From Glycomyces sambucus (lineage in GTDB: Bacteria; Actinomycetota; Actinomycetes; Mycobacteriales; Micromonosporaceae): 64,000 nucleotides of DNA. The notes under the pieces were generated by a model. That model was given only the letters and a program-made list of their open reading frames with translations, was not told where the DNA came from and did no database searches. Location: positions 186,001-250,000 of the forward strand of contig NZ_FNGF01000006.1 in assembly GCF_900102815.1 (NCBI RefSeq), given 5' to 3'. Position 1 is the stretch's first letter; the number at the start of each line of letters is the position of its first letter. Shown here piece after piece: positions 50,842-59,924 of this stretch. The translations under genes were made by a program, and so were the position numbers.

Positions 50842-51975
50842 TCAGCTCTCGGCGCCGTCGACCAGTGCGTCGACGAACGCTCCGACCTCGAACGGGGCCA
50901 GGTCGTCCGGGCCTTCTCCGAGTCCGACCAGCTTAACCGGTACCCCCAACTGCCGCTGAACCGCGATCACGATCCCGCCCTTCGCGGAGCCGTCGAGCTT
51001 GGTGAGCACGATGCCCGTCACCTGGACGACCTCGCCGAAGACCTTCGCCTGCTGGAGCCCGTTCTGGCCGGTGGTCGCGTCGAGCACCAGCAGCGTCTCG
51101 GCCACCGGGCCCTGCTTCTCGATGACCCGCTTGACCTTCCCCAGCTCGTCCATGAGCCCGGACTTGTTCTGGAGGCGGCCCGCGGTGTCGACCAGGACCA
51201 CGTCGGCGCCCTCGTCAGCACCGGCCTTGACCGCGTCGAACGCGACCGAGGCGGGGTCGGCGCCCTCGCCGCGGCGCACGACCTTCGCGCCCACGCGGGC
51301 GCCCCAGGTCTCCAGCTGCTCGGCCGCGGCGGCCCGGAACGTGTCGGCCGCGCCCATCACCACGGTCTTGCCCTCGGCGACGAGCACCCGGGCCACGCGG
51401 CCGCAGGTGGTGGTCTTGCCCGAGCCGTTGACGCCGACCATGAGGATCACGGCCGGGCCCGAACCGGACGGCGAGGCGGTCGCGATCGAGCGGTCGAGAT
51501 CCGGTTCGAGGACCGCGGTCAGCTCGGACTTGAGCAGGCGGCGCAGCTCCTCGGGGTCGCGGGTGCCGAGGACCTTGACCTGCTCGCGCAGGCGCTCGAC
51601 CACCGCGGTCGTGTCGGCCATGCCGACGTCGGCGGTCAGCAGGGTCTCCTCGACCTCGTCCCACACGTCGTCGTCGAGCCTGTCGCTCGCCAGCAGGGCC
51701 AGGAGGCCCTTGCCGAGCGCGTTGTTCGAGCGGGCCAGGCGCGAGCGCAGCCGCACCAGCCGGCCCGCGACGGGCTCGGGCGCCTCGATCACGGGAGCCG
51801 CGGGGGCGGCCTTCGGCGCTGCGGCCTCGACCGCCTCAGGAGTCTCGACCTGCGGCTCCGGCTCGGCCGTCTCGACCGGGGCCGGTTTCGAGCGGCCGCG
51901 CACGGCGAGGACGACGCCGATCACGACGGCGATCGCGACCACGGCCGCGACCAGCCAGATCCACAGGTTGTCCAC
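50842..51975 (-). CDS. ftsY: Signal recognition particle receptor FtsY
   Basis: 377-residue SRP receptor GTPase, delivering ribosome-nascent chains to the Sec translocon. I choose GTG 51975, seven bases after GGAGGG, over the upstream GTG at 52011. An N-terminal membrane helix (LWIWLVAAVVAIAVVIGVVLAV) and a Pro/Glu/Ala linker precede the NG domain: N-domain LGKGLLALLASDRLDDDVWD, G1 GVNGSGKTTT, DTAGRLQNK and TKLDGSAKGG. It lies 51 bp downstream of smc, the usual smc-ftsY order. Confidence 0.96.
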   Translation of the reverse strand: MDNLWIWLVAAVVAIAVVIGVVLAVRGRSKPAPVETAEPEPQVETPEAVEAAAPKAAPAAPVIEAPEPVAGRLVRLRSRLARSNNALGKGLLALLASDRLDDDVWDEVEETLLTADVGMADTTAVVERLREQVKVLGTRDPEELRRLLKSELTAVLEPDLDRSIATASPSGSGPAVILMVGVNGSGKTTTCGRVARVLVAEGKTVVMGAADTFRAAAAEQLETWGARVGAKVVRRGEGADPASVAFDAVKAGADEGADVVLVDTAGRLQNKSGLMDELGKVKRVIEKQGPVAETLLVLDATTGQNGLQQAKVFGEVVQVTGIVLTKLDGSAKGGIVIAVQRQLGVPVKLVGLGEGPDDLAPFEVGAFVDALVDGAES

Positions 51976-52026
51976 AGGTAAGCCCTCCACGAGTTGACGA
52001 TCGTCAACCACTGTACTGGGCTGCCC

Positions 52027-55000
52027 TTACTCCTCTTCGCGGGAGAACTTCTGGCTGATGACCTGCGTGACACCGGCGCGCATGGTGACGCCGTACAGGG
52101 CGTCGCCGATCTCCATCGTGCGCTTCTGGTGCGTGATGATGAGCAGCTGCGAGTTCTCCTGGAGCTGGCGCAGCAGGTCGAGCAGGCGCCCCAGGTTCAC
52201 GTCGTCGAGCGCCGCCTCGACCTCGTCCATCAGGTAGAACGGGCTGGGGCGGGCGCGGAAGATCGCGACCAGCAGCGCCAGCGCGGTCAGCGACCGCTCG
52301 CCGCCCGACAGCAGCGAGAGCCGCTTGACCTTCTTCCCGGGCGGGCGGGCCTCGACCTCCACACCGGTCTTGAGCAGGTCCTCGGGGTCGGTGAGGAGGA
52401 TGCGGCCCTCGCCGCCGGGGAAGACGGTCTGGAAGACGTGCTCGAACTCGCGGGCGGTGTCGGCGAACGCCTCGGCGAAGACCTGCTGGATGCGGTCGTC
52501 GACCTCCTTGACGACGGTGGTGAGGTCGGCGCGGGTCTTCTTGACGTCTTCGAGCTGCTCGCTGAGGAACTTGTAGCGCTCTTCGAGGGCGGCGAACTCC
52601 TCCAGCGCGAGCGGGTTGACCTTGCCGAGGAGCTTGAGTTCGCGCTCGCCGCGGGCGGCGCGCTTCTCCATGAGGGGCCGGTCGAAGTCGTACGGCTCCG
52701 GCTCCGGCTTTCCCTTCTCCGCGGCGGCGGCGACCTCGTCGGCGCTGGGCGGGACGGGCTGGTCGGGGCCGTACTCGGCGAGCAGGGTCTCGATGTCGAC
52801 GCCGAACTCGGCGCCGGCCTTCTCTTCGAGCGCTTCGATGCGCAGGCGCTGCTCGGCGCGGGCGACCTCGTCGCGGTGGGCGGCGGAGGTGATGCGCTCG
52901 AGCTCGGCGGCGGTGGCGCCGGCGCGCGTGCGGAGTTCGGCGAGGGCGGCTTCGCGGCGGGTCTGCTCGGCGGCGACGGCGTCGCGTTCGATGGCCGCGG
53001 TCTCCAGGGAGTCGGTGAGCTGGACGCCGGCCTCCTCGGCGGCTTCGGCGACGAGGGCGGCGACGGCGGCGCCGCGGGCGCGGGCGGCGCGGCGGGCCTC
53101 GGCGCGGGCGCGGGAGGCGCGCTCGGACAGGGCCTGGCGGGCGAGGGCGTCGGCGCGGCCGGCGAGCGCTGAGGCGCGCTCCTCGGCGGTGCGCACAGAG
53201 AGGCGGGTCTCCATCTCGTTCTGGCGGGCGGCGTCGAGTTCCCGGGAGAGGACGTCGCGCTCGTCGGTGGAGGGCTCCTCGATCTCGGGGAGGGATTCGA
53301 GCTCGTCGAGCTGCTCCTCCAGGCCGGAGAGGCCGGCGGTGTCGGTCTCGCGGGCGGTCTGGGCGCGGTCCCGGGCCTGGGCGAGGCGGGCCACTTCGGC
53401 TTCGGCGCTGCGGGCGGCGGCGCCGAGTTCGGCGAGGCGGCGGGCGACGACGCCGTGCGCGGCGGCGGCCTGGCGCTGGGCGGTGCGCACCTGCTCGGCG
53501 GCGGCCTCGGCGTCGGCGTGGGCGTCGCGGGCGGTCTCGAACTGCTCGCGCAGCTGCGCGGCGAGGGATTCGGCGGCGATCTTCTTGTCGCGGGCCTCGT
53601 CGACGGCGGCCTGGATCTCGATGTAGGACTGGGCCTTCGCGGAGCCGCCGTGGGCGGTCGCGGCGCCGAGGACGTCACCGGCGCGGGTGACGGCGGTGAG
53701 TCCGGGGTGGGCGTCCACGATGGCGCGGGCGGCGGGGAGGTCGTCGGCGACGACCATCCCGGCGAGGACGGCGCGGACGGTGGTGGCGAGTTCGGCGGGG
53801 GCGGAGACGGTGTCGGCGACGGAGGTGAGTCCGGCCGGGACGTCCACCTGGGACCGTCCCCCAGCGATCAGACTGTGCTTGATCAGAAACCCTGCTTGGC
53901 CGCCGTCCTCGTCACGGAGGAGCTGGATGGCCTGGGCGGCGGTGGCGGGGCTGGTGACGGCGATGGCGTCGGCGAGGCGGCCGAGCGCGGCGGCGAGGAC
54001 CGGTTCGTAGCCGGGCCGCACGGTGAGGAGCGCGGCGACGGAGCCGAGGACGCCGGGGACGGCGTCGGACCGGGCGAGGAGGGCGGCGGCGCCGTCCTTG
54101 CGGCGCAGGCCGACGGCGAGGGCCTCTTCGCGGGCGGCCCACTGTGAGGCTTCGCGGTCGGCGTCGCGCTCGGCGTCGCGGAGGCGGTCGAGTTCGGCCT
54201 TGGCGGCGGCGGTGCGGGCCTTGGCCTGGGCGAGTTCGTCGTCGAACTCGGCGTCGGCCTCGACGGCCTCGTTCTCGGCCTCGGCTTCGGCGTGGGCCTC
54301 GGCGGCGGCCTCGGCGCGGTCCTTGGCCTCGGCGAGGGCGATGGAGGCGCGTTCGAGTTCTTCGGCCGCGGCGGCGGTGCGGGACTTGAGGGAGTCGACG
54401 CGCCCGCGGAGGGTGGCGAGGGCTTCGCGGCGCTCGGCGGCGGCCTTGACGGCGCCGACGATGCGCTGCTCGGCCTCGCCGAGCGCGGCCTCGGTCTCCT
54501 CGCGGGCCTCGACGGCGGAGGCGAGCCGCTCGGAGTCCTCGGCGATGCCTTCGCGGAGTTCGATCTCCTGCTCGCGGATGCGCTGGGCCTCGGTCTCCAG
54601 GACCTCGGGGTCGCGGCCGGCGCGGTCGTCCTGCTCCTCGGAGAGGTAGCGGCGGCGCTCGGCGGCGAGCTGCGCGGTGGAGCGCAGGCGCTCGGCGACG
54701 GCCTGGAGCCGGTACCAGGTCTCCTGGAGGCGCGCGAGGCGCGGCTTGTCGGCGGTGTGCGCGGCCTCGACCTCGGCGACCTGGGCGGCGAGGCGCTCGT
54801 GCTCGTCGGCGAGGACTTTGCGGCGCTCGTTCAGGGCCTCTTCGTCGGCGAGGTCCTTGGCGATGTTGGTGCGCAGGCCGGTGAGGTCGTCGGCGAGGAG
54901 GCGCAGGCGGGCCTCGCGCAGGTCCATCTGGATGGTCTGGGCGCGGCGGGCGAGCTCGGCCTGGCGGCCGAGGGGCTTGAGCTGGCGGCGCAGCTCGGCG

Positions 55001-55584
55001 GTGAGGTCGGAGAGCCGGTCGAGGTTGCCCTGCATGCCTTCGAGTTTGCGGAGGGCCTTCTCCTTGCGCTTGCGGTGCTTGAGGACGCCGGCGGCCTCCT
55101 CGATGAACGCGCGGCGGTCCTCGGGGCGGGCGTGGAGGTAGGAGTCGAGCTTGCCTTGGCCGACGAGGACGTGCATCTCGCGGCCGATGCCGGCGTCGGA
55201 GAGGAGGTCCTGGACGTCGAGGAGGCGGCAGCGGTCCCCGTTGATCTCGTACTCGCCCTCGCCGGAACGGAACATGCGGCGGGTGATCGACACTTCGGAG
55301 TAGTCGATGGGGATGGCGCCGTCGGAGTTGTCGATCGTGAGGGTGACCTCGGCGCGGCCGAGCGCGGGGCGGCCGGTGGTGCCCGCGAAGATGACGTCCT
55401 CCATCTTGCCGCCGCGCAGGGACTTCGCGCCCTGCTCGCCGAGGACCCAGGCGATGGCGTCGACGACATTGGACTTGCCGGAGCCGTTCGGACCGACCAC
55501 GCAGGTGATCCCCGGTTCGAAGCGCAGGGTCGTGGCCGAGGCGAAGGACTTGAATCCCTTCAGCGTGAGGCTCTTCAGGTGCAA
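52027..55584 (-). CDS. smc: Chromosome segregation ATPase SMC
   Basis: 1185 residues. TTG 55584 lies seven bases after GGAG and gives the usual N-terminus (LHLKSLTLKGFKSF). Walker A is GPNGSGKSNV (31-40). Long Ala/Glu/Arg coiled coils flank a hinge (about 500-640, PGVLGSVAALLTVRPGYE, VTRAGDVLGAATAHGGSAKA). The C-terminal head has the LLSGGERSLTALALL signature and Walker B FYLMDEVEAALDDVN. It forms the condensin-like complex with ScpAB. Confidence 0.97.
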   Translation of the reverse strand: MHLKSLTLKGFKSFASATTLRFEPGITCVVGPNGSGKSNVVDAIAWVLGEQGAKSLRGGKMEDVIFAGTTGRPALGRAEVTLTIDNSDGAIPIDYSEVSITRRMFRSGEGEYEINGDRCRLLDVQDLLSDAGIGREMHVLVGQGKLDSYLHARPEDRRAFIEEAAGVLKHRKRKEKALRKLEGMQGNLDRLSDLTAELRRQLKPLGRQAELARRAQTIQMDLREARLRLLADDLTGLRTNIAKDLADEEALNERRKVLADEHERLAAQVAEVEAAHTADKPRLARLQETWYRLQAVAERLRSTAQLAAERRRYLSEEQDDRAGRDPEVLETEAQRIREQEIELREGIAEDSERLASAVEAREETEAALGEAEQRIVGAVKAAAERREALATLRGRVDSLKSRTAAAAEELERASIALAEAKDRAEAAAEAHAEAEAENEAVEADAEFDDELAQAKARTAAAKAELDRLRDAERDADREASQWAAREEALAVGLRRKDGAAALLARSDAVPGVLGSVAALLTVRPGYEPVLAAALGRLADAIAVTSPATAAQAIQLLRDEDGGQAGFLIKHSLIAGGRSQVDVPAGLTSVADTVSAPAELATTVRAVLAGMVVADDLPAARAIVDAHPGLTAVTRAGDVLGAATAHGGSAKAQSYIEIQAAVDEARDKKIAAESLAAQLREQFETARDAHADAEAAAEQVRTAQRQAAAAHGVVARRLAELGAAARSAEAEVARLAQARDRAQTARETDTAGLSGLEEQLDELESLPEIEEPSTDERDVLSRELDAARQNEMETRLSVRTAEERASALAGRADALARQALSERASRARAEARRAARARGAAVAALVAEAAEEAGVQLTDSLETAAIERDAVAAEQTRREAALAELRTRAGATAAELERITSAAHRDEVARAEQRLRIEALEEKAGAEFGVDIETLLAEYGPDQPVPPSADEVAAAAEKGKPEPEPYDFDRPLMEKRAARGERELKLLGKVNPLALEEFAALEERYKFLSEQLEDVKKTRADLTTVVKEVDDRIQQVFAEAFADTAREFEHVFQTVFPGGEGRILLTDPEDLLKTGVEVEARPPGKKVKRLSLLSGGERSLTALALLVAIFRARPSPFYLMDEVEAALDDVNLGRLLDLLRQLQENSQLLIITHQKRTMEIGDALYGVTMRAGVTQVISQKFSREEE

Positions 55585-55793
55585 CGGTCGCTCCGGCTGT
55601 CGGCGTCGGCGGGGTACGGGACCGTCCCAGCGTACAAGGCGGGTGTGACCGGATCGGGGAGATCGGCGGCGGTGGAGGGGACGAAGCGGCACCGGGCGTG
55701 CGGGGCGCCGGCTGCGGTTCCGCCCCCGGACATGACAATGCGCGCCCGCTGCTGGCAGCTGGCGCGCCTATCTTCTCTTGTGCGAGTGACGGT

Positions 55794-55982
55794 CTAGGTC
55801 AACGCGGGCTCGTGCAGCCGCATCAGCTCCTCGACATGATCGTGTTCGATCTCGTCTTCACGGGACCGGAGCTCGGCAAGCTCGGTCTCGAGGTTGCGTA
55901 CTCGCGCGCGTAGCTGGACCACTTCTTCGAGCAGGCGCTTGTTGGGAGCCTGGCCGATGTGGCCGTAGAGGGCTTTCGCCAT
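55794..55982 (-). CDS. Small coiled-coil protein
   Basis: 62 residues. MAKALYGHIGQ is a conserved start in short actinobacterial proteins; then a coiled coil (LLEEVVQLRARVRNLETELAEL) and an acidic tail (DEIEHDHVEELMRL). Function unknown. It lies 209 bp upstream of the smc start on the same strand and is divergent from the CAP gene. Confidence 0.8.
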   Translation of the reverse strand: MAKALYGHIGQAPNKRLLEEVVQLRARVRNLETELAELRSREDEIEHDHVEELMRLHEPALT

Positions 55983-56335
55983 AGTTTCTCCTTGCGATCA
56001 CGTCGTCTGGTGGCGTTGGCGTACGCACCATGAAAAACGTCGCATTTGCTGAGTGAATTTTTTTAGCCGCCGGGGCCGATTGCCCCTTGCCGGACCAGTG
56101 GAGCACGGCTCGTGAACACTGGCCGTCACCCACCATCTTCCGCCTTTCCGGCGGTCTTCGTCAAGCTTTGCACATGCTTTGCCCTCGGGATTCGACGGGG
56201 GTCACACCCTTGGGGGGCGCTTCGTAGGGGCTCGCTCACAGTGTGCTCAGTGCGCGGGGCGCGGGAACCTGATAGTGTCCCCGGAAACGCGAACTACCCC
56301 CGTGTATTTCACCCCCGCGACGGAGCCGTAACCCC
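55983..56335. other. 353-bp divergent intergenic region
   Basis: No credible protein gene. 56030-56070 is A/T-rich with a run of seven T and probably carries the promoter of the small coiled-coil gene. The CAP gene promoter should lie in 56160-56320; I could not fix its -35/-10. Confidence 0.5.
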
Positions 56336-57076
56336 ATGCGAAGACTCCAGGGCGGGCGCCACCGCGACCCCGCCGAGAGCACGCGCCGGATGTTCATCGC
56401 CATCCTGGCCTCGTTCGGCCTGGCGGCGGGAGCCACCTCACTGTGGGCGGTCGGATCGCCACTGGACGGCACCGGCGTCGCCGCCGACGGGCCGACGAAC
56501 GGCACCGCCTCCTCCCAGGTGGCCGAGGAGAGCCCCACCGTGTCGCCGCAGGCGGACCTCCAGGAGGCCGAGATCCTCCCGCAGGACGCCGAGGAGGAGC
56601 CCACCACCGAGGCGGCCGAGGAGACCACGACCGCCGCGGAGGACGAGGACGAGGGCGACTCCGGGGGCGGCGGCGGTGACGACGGCGGTGACGACGCCCC
56701 GTACGCGGACGCCGAGTCCGAGATCCTGGGGATCGTCAACGACCGGCGCGCCGAGAACGGCTGCGGCGGCCTCGACCGCGACTCGCGGCTCGACACCGCC
56801 GCGCGCCTGCACGCCGAGGACATGGCCGTCAACGACTACTTCGACCACACCTCGCAGGACGGACGCAGCCCGACCGACCGCGCGAACGCCCAGGGCTACG
56901 AGGGCGGCGTCGGCGAGAACATCGCCTACGGCTACCCGGACGCCGAGGCGGTCATGGAGGGCTGGATGAACTCCGAGGGCCACCGCGCGAACATCCTCAA
57001 CTGCGACTACGACGTCATCGGCATCGGGGCCTACGACCGCGACGGCACGATCTACTGGGTGCAGATGTTCGGATAG
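56336..57076 (+). CDS. Secreted CAP (SCP/PR1-like) domain protein
   Basis: 246 residues. An N-terminal signal anchor (MFIAILASFGLAAGATSLWAV) is followed by a long Glu/Thr/Asp/Gly disordered stretch (about 50-120) and a C-terminal CAP domain: AESEILGIVNDRRAENGCGG, LDTAARLHAEDMAVNDYFDH, VGENIAYGYPDAEAVMEGWM and SEGHRANILNCDYDVIGIGA. The His and Glu of the CAP cavity are present, plus two Cys. Bacterial CAP proteins have unclear roles, perhaps lipid or cation binding. Confidence 0.9.
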   Translation: MRRLQGGRHRDPAESTRRMFIAILASFGLAAGATSLWAVGSPLDGTGVAADGPTNGTASSQVAEESPTVSPQADLQEAEILPQDAEEEPTTEAAEETTTAAEDEDEGDSGGGGGDDGGDDAPYADAESEILGIVNDRRAENGCGGLDRDSRLDTAARLHAEDMAVNDYFDHTSQDGRSPTDRANAQGYEGGVGENIAYGYPDAEAVMEGWMNSEGHRANILNCDYDVIGIGAYDRDGTIYWVQMFG

Positions 57077-57245
57077 CCCTCTCGGGGCAGCATTATCACA
57101 GGTGAACGGCGCTTTCACCCCGTACTGTCGTCCATCCGACTCAACGCTGGACTGGACGATTACCAACAGTCATGCTGGGGTGGCCGCCTGCGGGCGCGCA
57201 TCTGGGGAGGCGACCGAAGAACACCCGAAGGATGAGGTGCCAACC

Positions 57246-57878
57246 GTGCGTGTCATGCTGTACGACCCGAATCAGGTCTTCTCCGCCAGCATCCGACCCC
57301 TGCTCCGCCGCCGGGGAGACCTCCCGGTGGAGGCCCGCAGCGCGAAGGCGCTCGCCGCCGCGGACGCGCAGGTCGACTGCTGCCTCGTCGCTCTCGAAGC
57401 GGTCTCCCGGAACCGGGTCCTGACCGACTGCAAGCGCCCGGTCTTCCTCATCACCGACCGCGAGGACGGGTCGGTGCTCCGCAAGGCCGTCTCGGTCTCG
57501 GCGGCCGGCATCGCGAACACGCACATCCTGCCGAGCGACCTGCTCGACGCCATCGACGCCGGGCTCGCGAGCCCGCCGTACTACGATCCCCAGCTCCTGC
57601 GCGCCGCGCTCCAGCCGGCGCCGCTGCTCGGCGACCAGGACGCGCTCGAACTCGCGCACCACCTGACGCCGCGGGAGGACGACGTGCTGCGCCGCATCGT
57701 CCGCGGCGAGCCGACCAGCCACATGGCCGACCAGATGGGGGTCTCGGTCTCCACCGTCCGCTCGCACGTGCAGAACGTGCTCGGCAAGCTCGGCGTGAAC
57801 TCGCGGCTCGCCGCGATCGCGTTCGCCATCAACTACGGCATCGACACGGTCAGGGAGAAGCACCCGCAACTGAGCTAG
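57246..57878 (+). CDS. LuxR-family response regulator with degenerate receiver
   Basis: 210 residues from GTG 57246 (GTG 57237 also possible). A CheY-like N-terminal domain (VRVMLYDPNQVFSASIRPLLRRRG) lacks the phosphoacceptor Asp: the strand reads VDCCLVALEA where DVVLLD is expected. The C-terminal LuxR HTH is HLTPREDDVLRRIVRGEPTSHMADQMGVSVSTVRSHVQNVLGKL. There is no sensor kinase nearby. An orphan, probably phosphorylation-independent regulator; its stop lies 27 bp before mutM. Confidence 0.88.
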   Translation: MRVMLYDPNQVFSASIRPLLRRRGDLPVEARSAKALAAADAQVDCCLVALEAVSRNRVLTDCKRPVFLITDREDGSVLRKAVSVSAAGIANTHILPSDLLDAIDAGLASPPYYDPQLLRAALQPAPLLGDQDALELAHHLTPREDDVLRRIVRGEPTSHMADQMGVSVSTVRSHVQNVLGKLGVNSRLAAIAFAINYGIDTVREKHPQLS

Positions 57879-57904
57879 CCGGACCCGCTGGGCATACTTG
57901 GAGC

Positions 57905-58735
57905 GTGCCAGAACTCCCCGAAGTCGAGACGGTCCGCCGCGGGGTCGACGCGGCCTTCCGCGGCGGACGCATCAGCGCCGTCGAGGTCTACAACCCGCGG
58001 ACGGTGCGCCGCCACGCGCCCGGGATCGCGGACTTCCAGTCGAGCCTGAAGGGCCTGGAGATCACCGGGACCGGGCGGCGCGGCAAGTTCATGTGGCTCG
58101 CGCTCGACGACGGCCGCGCGCTCATCTGCCACCTCGGCATGAGCGGCCAGCTCCACGTCGTCACCGACGGCCGCGAGGCCCACAAGCACCTGCGCGGGCG
58201 CATGACGTTCATCGACGCGCGCGAGCTGTGGTTCATCGACCAGCGGACCTTCGGGTACTGGCAGCTCTCCGAGATGGAGGAGGCGGTGCCGACCGCGGTC
58301 GGCCACATCGCCCCCGACGTCTTCGAGGCCGCGTTCGACGCCTCGCTGAGCGCCGACCGGCTGCTCAAGCGCCGCATCGAGGTGAAGAAGGCCCTGCTCG
58401 ACCAGGGCTGGATCAGCGGGGTCGGGAACATCTACGCCGACGAGGCCCTGTGGCGCGCGCGGCTGCGCGGGCGCCGCACCGGCGACTCGCTCACCCGCCG
58501 CAAGGCCCTCGAACTGCTCGGGCACGTCGAGGACGTCCTCACCGAGTCCCTCGCGGTCGGCGGGACCTCCTTCGACGAGCTGTACGTCGACGCCCGCGGC
58601 GAGGCCGGCTACTTCGCCCGCGAACTCGCCGTCTACGGCCGCGCGGGCCAGCCGTGCCGCCGCTGCGGCACCCCGATCGTCCGCGAGGTCATCGGCGACC
58701 GCTCGGCCCACTACTGCCCGAAGTGTCAGCGGTAG
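57905..58735 (+). CDS. mutM: Formamidopyrimidine-DNA glycosylase
   Basis: Excises 8-oxoguanine and formamidopyrimidines with AP-lyase activity. 276 residues from GTG 57905. The N-terminal PELPEVETVRRG contains the catalytic Pro2 and Glu3. The helix-two-turn-helix region is LLDQGWISGVGNIYADEALW, and the C-terminal zinc finger is CRRCGTPIVREVIGDRSAHYCPKC (described as CxxC and CxxC). It is convergent with rnc, whereas the two are usually co-directional in actinobacteria. Confidence 0.96.
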   Translation: MPELPEVETVRRGVDAAFRGGRISAVEVYNPRTVRRHAPGIADFQSSLKGLEITGTGRRGKFMWLALDDGRALICHLGMSGQLHVVTDGREAHKHLRGRMTFIDARELWFIDQRTFGYWQLSEMEEAVPTAVGHIAPDVFEAAFDASLSADRLLKRRIEVKKALLDQGWISGVGNIYADEALWRARLRGRRTGDSLTRRKALELLGHVEDVLTESLAVGGTSFDELYVDARGEAGYFARELAVYGRAGQPCRRCGTPIVREVIGDRSAHYCPKCQR

Positions 58736-58837
58736 CGCGTACGCTTCGCCGCTCGGCCCCGGCTCGGGATCGGCGGTCCGCGAGACACCTTCCGAGTCAC
58801 CCGTCAGGGTGACATCGGCGACGCGGGGCCGCGTTTC

Positions 58838-58920
58838 TGTCGGACCCCGGCGGAAGGATGGCAGCCATGCTTCCCCGGGTGGGTGGGGGTTAGGGACGGT
58901 AACTACCCACCCGCCCGCCC
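58838..58920. repeat. Intergenic G-rich repeat, copy 2
   Basis: Begins TGTCGGACCC, then a canonical quadruplex motif GGGTGGGTGGGGGTTAGGG (58877-58895) and a C-rich run (CCCACCCGCCCGCCC). It aligns over its whole length with 37248-37334. It lies between the convergent mutM and rnc genes. Confidence 0.7.
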
Positions 58921-58938
58921 ATACGTTCACGTGCATAC

Positions 58939-58980
58939 GCGAAGGGGCGGGAACCGGATCTCCGGTTCCCGCCCCTTCGC
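58939..58980. terminator. Perfect 20-bp stem terminator
   Basis: 58939-58958 pairs exactly with 58961-58980, leaving a 2-nt loop; 14 bp past the rnc stop codon. Confidence 0.85.
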
Positions 58981-58994
58981 CGCAGTCGTGCTTC

Positions 58995-59711
58995 CTACCG
59001 CTGCTTGACGCCCAGGCGGTCCGAGAGGACCTGCCAGGCGAGCTTCGCGGCGATCTGCTCGGCGTCCTTCTTGGAACCGCCGGTGCCCTCGCCGAACTCC
59101 TCCCCCGCGACCACGGCCCAGGCCGTGAACTCCTTCGCGTGGTCGGGCCCCGACTCGGTGATCCGGTACTCGGGCACGCCGAGTCCGGAGTCCGCGGTGA
59201 GCTCCTGGAGGCTGGTCTTCCAGTCCAGGGCCGCGCCCTGCCCGGCCGCGGCCTCCATCAGCGGGTCGAAGAAGTGGTGCACCACGCGCTTGGCGGTCTC
59301 CACTCCGTACTGGAGGTAGACCGCACCGAGCAGCGCCTCCACCGCGTCGGCCAGGATCGAGTTCTTGCCGCGACCGCCCGAGGTCTCCTCGCCCTTGCCG
59401 AGCAGGAGGTGCGGACCGATGCCGCCCGCGCCCATGCGGCGGGCCACGCCGGCCAGCGCCTTCATGTTGACCACCGACGCGCGCAGGCGCGCGAGCTGCC
59501 CTTCGGGCAGGTCGGGGTGGTTGCGGTAGAGCGCGGTGGTCACCACGAGGCTGAGCACGGAGTCCCCGAGGAACTCCAGCCGCTCGTTCGTGGGCAGCCC
59601 GCCGTGCTCGTACGCGTACGAGCGGTGGGTCAGGGCGAGACGCAGCAGTTCGGGGTCCACGTCTCTGACCCCGAACACCGCTTCGAAATGTTGTACTGCC
59701 TTGTCGCCCAT
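58995..59711 (-). CDS. rnc: Ribonuclease III
   Basis: 238-residue double-strand RNA endonuclease for rRNA and mRNA processing. The signature is [21 protein letters not shown] with catalytic Asp; the second acidic site is [20 protein letters not shown]-terminal dsRNA-binding domain follows ([46 protein letters not shown]). ATG 59711 lies 12 bp after rpmF. Last gene of the run that starts with recG. Confidence 0.96.
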   Translation of the reverse strand: MGDKAVQHFEAVFGVRDVDPELLRLALTHRSYAYEHGGLPTNERLEFLGDSVLSLVVTTALYRNHPDLPEGQLARLRASVVNMKALAGVARRMGAGGIGPHLLLGKGEETSGGRGKNSILADAVEALLGAVYLQYGVETAKRVVHHFFDPLMEAAAGQGAALDWKTSLQELTADSGLGVPEYRITESGPDHAKEFTAWAVVAGEEFGEGTGGSKKDAEQIAAKLAWQVLSDRLGVKQR

Positions 59712-59723
59712 AAGCGGGAGGAC

Positions 59724-59897
59724 TTAGGCTTCGAGGACCTGGCGGCCCTTGTACGTGCCGCAGACCTCACAGACCTGGTGGCCGCGCTTCTTGGCGTGGC
59801 ACTGCGGGCACTCGACCAGCTGGATCGGCGTCGCCTTCCACTGCGACCGACGGTGCCGGGTGTTGCTGCGCGACATACGACGCTTCGGAACAGCCAC
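59724..59897 (-). CDS. rpmF: 50S ribosomal protein L32
   Basis: 57 residues from GTG 59897, preceded by GGAG. The N-terminus [20 protein letters not shown] is the classic L32 sequence. Zinc ribbon: [13 protein letters not shown] and [14 protein letters not shown]. Placed between DUF177 (YceD) and rnc, the standard order. This is the zinc-binding (C+) form. Confidence 0.97.
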   Translation of the reverse strand: MAVPKRRMSRSNTRHRRSQWKATPIQLVECPQCHAKKRGHQVCEVCGTYKGRQVLEA

Positions 59898-59924
59898 TTC
59901 AGAACTCCATACTTATTCGCTGTG

